Source: a virus. Taken from it: a DNA stretch of 34,707 nucleotides. Location: positions 1-34,707 of IMG/VR virus record IMGVR_UViG_3300008110_000193; one strand, 5' to 3'. Made by a program: the position numbers and the translations under genes. This document shows positions 33,802 to 34,707 of this stretch, in pieces. A model generated the notes under the pieces. It saw only the letters and a program-made list of their open reading frames with translations. It did not search any database and was not told the DNA's origin. Position 1 is the first letter of the stretch; every line of letters begins with the position of its first letter.

Positions 33802-34285
33802 ATGTTTTCCAAGTTTCTATTGGTAGAAGTTTTGCTCTAGGAATTATTTTACCATACGATGTTGGTATTCCTACTTCCCAACCAAAGTCTGCACGTAACC
33901 ATCCTAGTATCTCAACCTCTGTAAACTCTGGTGCTATTGGTTTGACACCGAAGATGTAGAAGTTTGGTTTAAGTAAATCTTTTTCCCTAACTGCTGGACC
34001 ATCTTGTGTACGTACTCTACGTACTTCAATGTTACGTCCAACATCTGGAATTAATTTATGTTCATCATGTTTTGATGCGTCCCAAATACTTGCATGCCAA
34101 TACTGGTTAGTTGCTTTTGCTACTGCCAGTTCACCAATTGCTGATGCAACTTGTGCTGTTCGGTTATCTTCCATTCTGTTCTTGTCATAGTATGACGCAT
34201 CGTATTTGTCCCAGTTTGCTGTGAATCTACGGATACCTATGTGACTAGCGTATTCGTATTCCCAAGTTTCTAATTTGATTATCAT
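33794..34285 (-). CDS. Interposed PD-(D/E)xK-like protein
   Basis: This 163-aa protein lies between the two parts of the split nuclease. It has SAIGELAVAKATNQYWHASI (E52), IPDVGRNIEVRRVRTQDG (D81, E87-x-R89) and EVEILGWLRADFGWEVG. These spacings resemble small phage restriction-like nucleases where R can replace the usual lysine. I choose ATG 34285, which overlaps the upstream stop (ATGA). Function is uncertain: it may be a mobile, homing-type endonuclease that invaded the nuclease gene, or an ordinary phage nuclease. Confidence 0.75.
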   Translation of the reverse strand: MIIKLETWEYEYASHIGIRRFTANWDKYDASYYDKNRMEDNRTAQVASAIGELAVAKATNQYWHASIWDASKHDEHKLIPDVGRNIEVRRVRTQDGPAVREKDLLKPNFYIFGVKPIAPEFTEVEILGWLRADFGWEVGIPTSYGKIIPRAKLLPIETWKTYD

Positions 34286-34485
34286 CTTTGTTCCAATTCC
34301 CAAAGTTGTTTGTCAAAGTTTTCTGTTGCTAAATGTACAGCACTACCACCTAGCGACCATACTGCTGGTTCTTCTTTAACTCTACGTATACGTGTCAGAT
34401 AATACTGGTATCCACAAGATAACCATGTGGTTAAACTTGAATACGAAGTATGTTCTGGTACATCATGTCCATTTACTTTTAGCAT
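34282..34485 (-). CDS. RecB/Cas4-like nuclease, N-terminal part
   Basis: This 67-aa ORF contains SYSSLTTWLSCGYQYYLTRI and WSLGGSAVHLATENFD. These are the N-terminal signature of Cas4/RecB-type nucleases, with the first Fe-S cysteine (C24) and the GSAVH histidine (H51). The remaining motifs lie in the 222-aa ORF beyond the interposed gene, whose start is in the same frame (684 nt away). It starts at ATG 34485 behind AAAGGAAC and is the first gene of the early operon. Confidence 0.8.
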   Translation of the reverse strand: MLKVNGHDVPEHTSYSSLTTWLSCGYQYYLTRIRRVKEEPAVWSLGGSAVHLATENFDKQLWELEQR

Positions 34486-34507
34486 TTGTTCCTTTCGTTT
34501 ATTTGAT

Positions 34508-34551
34508 GCAGATGATGAGCGAGAAAGGAGATAAAGAATCTCACCACCTGC
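34508..34551 (-). promoter_or_regulatory. Leader-RNA hairpin in the early transcript
   Basis: In the leftward RNA, the complement of 34540-34551 (GCAGGTGGTGAG) pairs with that of 34508-34519 (CTCATCATCTGC) over 12 bp, two of them G-U wobbles. The loop can form a further GAGAU/AUCUC stem. On the other strand the wobbles become A-C mismatches, so the structure belongs to the early leader RNA. It may control translation or stability of the first early gene. Confidence 0.5.
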
Positions 34552-34601
34552 ACCAAGTTCGTAGCATGTCGAGGACTACATACTACCTCAGTAAAATCTT
34601 G

Positions 34602-34617
34602 TAATTACATGATAACA
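34602..34617 (-). promoter_or_regulatory. Putative early promoter (extended -10)
   Basis: Read leftwards, TGT-TATCAT (complement of 34609-34617) is an extended -10 with 5 of 6 matches to TATAAT. No good -35 lies at 17 bp; a TTGATA is present further up at 34640-34645. It lies ~120 bp upstream of the first early gene, with the leader hairpin between. This is a candidate only. Confidence 0.4.
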
Positions 34618-34632
34618 CACCACATTAGACTT

Positions 34633-34657
34633 CACGCCGTATCAAACCAACGGCGTG
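34633..34657. promoter_or_regulatory. Inverted repeat, operator-like
   Basis: A perfect 8-bp inverted repeat, CACGCCGT (34633-34640) and ACGGCGTG (34650-34657), spaced by 9 bp. It is GC-rich in an AT-rich region and overlaps where the -35 of the early promoter would be. This fits a repressor or activator site; a short hairpin is also possible. Confidence 0.5.
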
Positions 34658-34693
34658 TCGAGGTACTTAATTAGTAGTTATTAATATATATTA

Positions 34694-34707
34694 CTTACTT
34701 AAGTAAG
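34694..34707. other. 14-bp perfect palindrome at the window end
   Basis: CTTACTTAAGTAAG reads the same on both strands and ends exactly at the last base, after an AT-rich stretch. It could be a regulatory site, part of an origin, or the place where assembly of the genome ended. Confidence 0.5.

Larger units (their letters stand above)
34567..34663. repeat. Direct repeat TGTCGAGG, two copies
   Basis: The 8-mer TGTCGAGG occurs at 34567-34574 and again at 34656-34663, both followed by AC or TAC. They flank the candidate early promoter. They could be regulator-binding half sites or part of an origin; two copies are too few to decide. Confidence 0.35.

Noticed and set aside
34486-34707. tRNA gene in the right-hand control region
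   Set aside because: A long stem is present, but there is no D- or T-arm pattern or CCA-type acceptor arrangement.

Overview
The window reads as an essentially complete genome of a small, lytic, podovirus-like tailed phage. No gene is cut by either edge, and both edges lie in non-coding DNA between two outward-pointing gene sets. The DNA is AT-rich (roughly 35-40% GC by eye, not computed). Several small proteins match patterns I remember from actinobacteriophages: the DUF2746-like membrane protein, the GCFGCK protein, the zinc-ribbon protein and the Hjc-type resolvase. Other proteins resemble marine and freshwater phage families. Together this suggests a low-GC aquatic actinobacterial host, which is inference.

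Layout. (1) 1-249 is a structured leader. (2) 250-13274 (+) holds the packaging and head genes: TerL with an N-terminal helix-turn-helix, portal, a 141-aa protein, three large putative internal or ejection proteins (1601, 402 and 416 aa), scaffold and an N4-gp56-type capsid protein. (3) 13338-15755 (+) is a run of ten small proteins, seven of them tiny, mostly very basic and closely spaced or overlapping. (4) 15758-19372 (+) holds fibre and appendage genes: a collagen-like fibre, a second fibre, a Gly-rich protein and a small accessory protein. (5) 19369-20103 (-) is an embedded reversed gene. (6) 20154-26580 (+) holds a glycosyltransferase, head-tail adaptor, a third fibre plus Gly-rich pair, a nozzle-like protein, a holin and an M23 endolysin. 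(7) 26558-27148 (-) is a second reversed gene, a glycosyltransferase, overlapping head-to-head with a secreted Pro/Ser-rich protein (+), which is followed by a second two-helix holin-like protein. (8) 28256-28293 is a strong UUCG-loop terminator. (9) 28295-34485 (-) is the early/middle operon. (10) 34486-34707 holds the putative early promoter, an operator-like inverted repeat and a structured leader.

The early operon is 15 tightly packed genes read leftwards: a nuclease split in two by an interposed nuclease-like gene, a zinc-ribbon protein, a RecA/DnaB-like ATPase, two micro-genes, an HslV-like Ntn hydrolase, a resolvase, a two-part primase, a DUF1599 protein, a metallophosphoesterase and a sigma-like factor. 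There is no DNA polymerase, integrase or recognisable repressor, so replication probably relies on the host polymerase. The sigma-like protein near the operon's end is the natural candidate for switching on the rightward late genes.

Most worth a second look: the split Fe-S nuclease, the proteasome-like hydrolase preceded by a Cys-rich and a membrane micro-gene, the overlapping primase ORFs, the basic micro-protein battery, and the duplicated fibre/Gly-rich cassette.
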